The notes beneath the pieces are model-generated. The model was not told the DNA's origin and did not search any database. It saw nothing but the letters and a program-made list of their open reading frames with translations. 40,534 nt of DNA from Bacteroidales bacterium (lineage in GTDB: Bacteria > Bacteroidota > Bacteroidia > Bacteroidales > UBA932). Numbering within the stretch: position 1 is the stretch's first letter; every line of letters begins with the position of its first letter. This document shows, in pieces, positions 39,856-40,534 of the stretch. The DNA is taken from contig JAFUUB010000018.1 in assembly GCA_017483985.1 (NCBI GenBank), positions 1 through 40,534 on the forward strand, written 5' to 3'. The translations under genes were made by a program, and so were the position numbers.

Positions 39856-40534
39856 ATGTCCAAAATCGATCTGAGCAAGTACGGTATCAAGAACGTCAAG
39901 GAGGTTCTCTACAACCCGTCTTACGAAGTCCTCTACAACGAAGAAACCAAACCCGGCCTCGAAGGTTTCGACAAGGGTCAGGTGACTGAACTCGGCGCTA
40001 TCAACGTCATGACCGGCATCTACACCGGCCGTTCCCCGAAAGACAAGTACATCGTCTACGACAAGACCACCAAGGAAGGCGCCCCGGGCGAAATCTGGTG
40101 GACCACCGAAGGTTATCCGAATGACAACCACAAGATGTCCGAGAAGACTTGGAAAGAGGTCAAGAAACTTGCCCAGAAGCAGCTCTCCGGCAAGCGCCTG
40201 TTCGTGGTTGACGGTTTCTGCGGCACCCACGCCGACACCCGCATGAAGGTCCGCTTCATCGTCGAGGTCGCCTGGCAGGCCCACTTCGTCACCAACATGT
40301 TCATCCGCCCGAAGAACCAGAAGGAATTCGACCAGGAGCCTGACTTCGTCGTCTACTGCGCCGCCAAGGCCAAGGTTGACAACTACCAGGAGCTCGGCCT
40401 CCGCAGCGAAACCTGCGTCGCCTTCAACGTGACCTCCCGCGAGCAGGTCATCCTCAACACCTGGTACGGTGGTGAGATGAAGAAGGGTATGTTCTCCATG
40501 ATGAATTACTACCTTCCGCTCAAGGGCATCGCTG
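39856..40534 (+). CDS. pckA: phosphoenolpyruvate carboxykinase (ATP), 5' part
   Basis: An open frame from the ATG at 39856 to the window edge (226 codons) with no stop. The protein begins [20 protein letters not shown] and contains the ATP-PEPCK segments [15 protein letters not shown] (about 54-68), [17 protein letters not shown] and [20 protein letters not shown] near the right edge. The enzyme converts oxaloacetate to PEP, and in gut and rumen Bacteroidota it mostly runs in reverse to fix CO2 on the route to succinate. The start is supported by the promoter 50 bases upstream and an A-rich, T-rich leader. Codon choice looks like that of a highly expressed gene. The nucleotide-binding part lies outside the window. 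Confidence 0.95.
   Translation, partial: MSKIDLSKYGIKNVKEVLYNPSYEVLYNEETKPGLEGFDKGQVTELGAINVMTGIYTGRSPKDKYIVYDKTTKEGAPGEIWWTTEGYPNDNHKMSEKTWKEVKKLAQKQLSGKRLFVVDGFCGTHADTRMKVRFIVEVAWQAHFVTNMFIRPKNQKEFDQEPDFVVYCAAKAKVDNYQELGLRSETCVAFNVTSREQVILNTWYGGEMKKGMFSMMNYYLPLKGIA

Noticed and set aside
1..40534. Insertion sequences, prophage, toxin-antitoxin pairs or defence genes
   Set aside because: No transposase, integrase, capsid, toxin, restriction or other defence protein was recognised, and no long terminal repeats were seen.

Overview
The window is about 40.5 kb of GC-rich DNA from a member of the Bacteroidota, most likely order Bacteroidales. Four things point there. The start of the 16S rRNA is of Bacteroidota type. 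At least a dozen intergenic regions carry the Bacteroidota -7 promoter element TAnnTTTG, several with TTTG exactly 19 bases upstream. The primary sigma factor is short (286 residues) and lacks region 1.1. Neighbour pairs such as htrA-rpoD and tsaD/tamB are, from memory, familiar in this phylum. I cannot name the family or genus. I see no phage, insertion sequence, CRISPR array or integrated element. Most of the window is housekeeping genome.

Layout. 1-589: the first ~293 nt of a 16S rRNA gene on the minus strand, with its leader and promoter. 590-3254 (+): an overlapping operon of a dolichol-phosphate-mannose-synthase-like glycosyltransferase, dihydroorotase (pyrC) and an NlpC/P60 lipoprotein. 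3251-8599 (-): an EamA transporter, tex, a ClC chloride transporter with CBS domains, and a small acidic-tailed conserved protein. 8692-14582 (-): ygiQ, argS, then rpoD and htrA, with a leader hairpin pair before htrA that looks like an attenuator. 14797-16822 (+): dnaN and a DnaQ-type exonuclease. 16829-19923 (-): an accessory-looking cassette of a basic unknown protein, a Y-family DNA polymerase, a 66-residue companion protein and an orphan substrate-binding lipoprotein. A symmetric set of four TAAAGAAC half-sites lies upstream of it. 20126-21604: an esterase, a single-domain PAS-like protein and a tRNA-Thr(CGT) with two acceptor-stem mismatches. 21672-25726 (+): a flavoprotein, the SRP RNA, mnmA and a MalY-type lyase. 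25707-28976 (-): cytidine deaminase, a flavoprotein and tsaD. 29069-36562 (+): tamB, an RsmI-like methyltransferase, mtaB and an MBL-fold hydrolase. 36546-39705 (-): a carboxypeptidase-regulatory-like exported protein and a RecQ helicase whose Walker A lysine codon is a threonine codon. 39856 to the end (+): the 5' part of pckA.

Shared themes. TsaD makes t6A37 and MtaB converts it to ms2t6A37, while MnmA thiolates U34, so three tRNA anticodon-loop modification enzymes sit in one window. Replication and repair are represented by dnaN, the exonuclease, the Y-family polymerase and RecQ. The most unusual items are the polymerase cassette with its repeats, the RecQ Walker A change, the candidate attenuator before htrA-rpoD, the tRNA with a broken acceptor stem, and three genes whose -7 element lies only 4 to 8 bases before the start codon.
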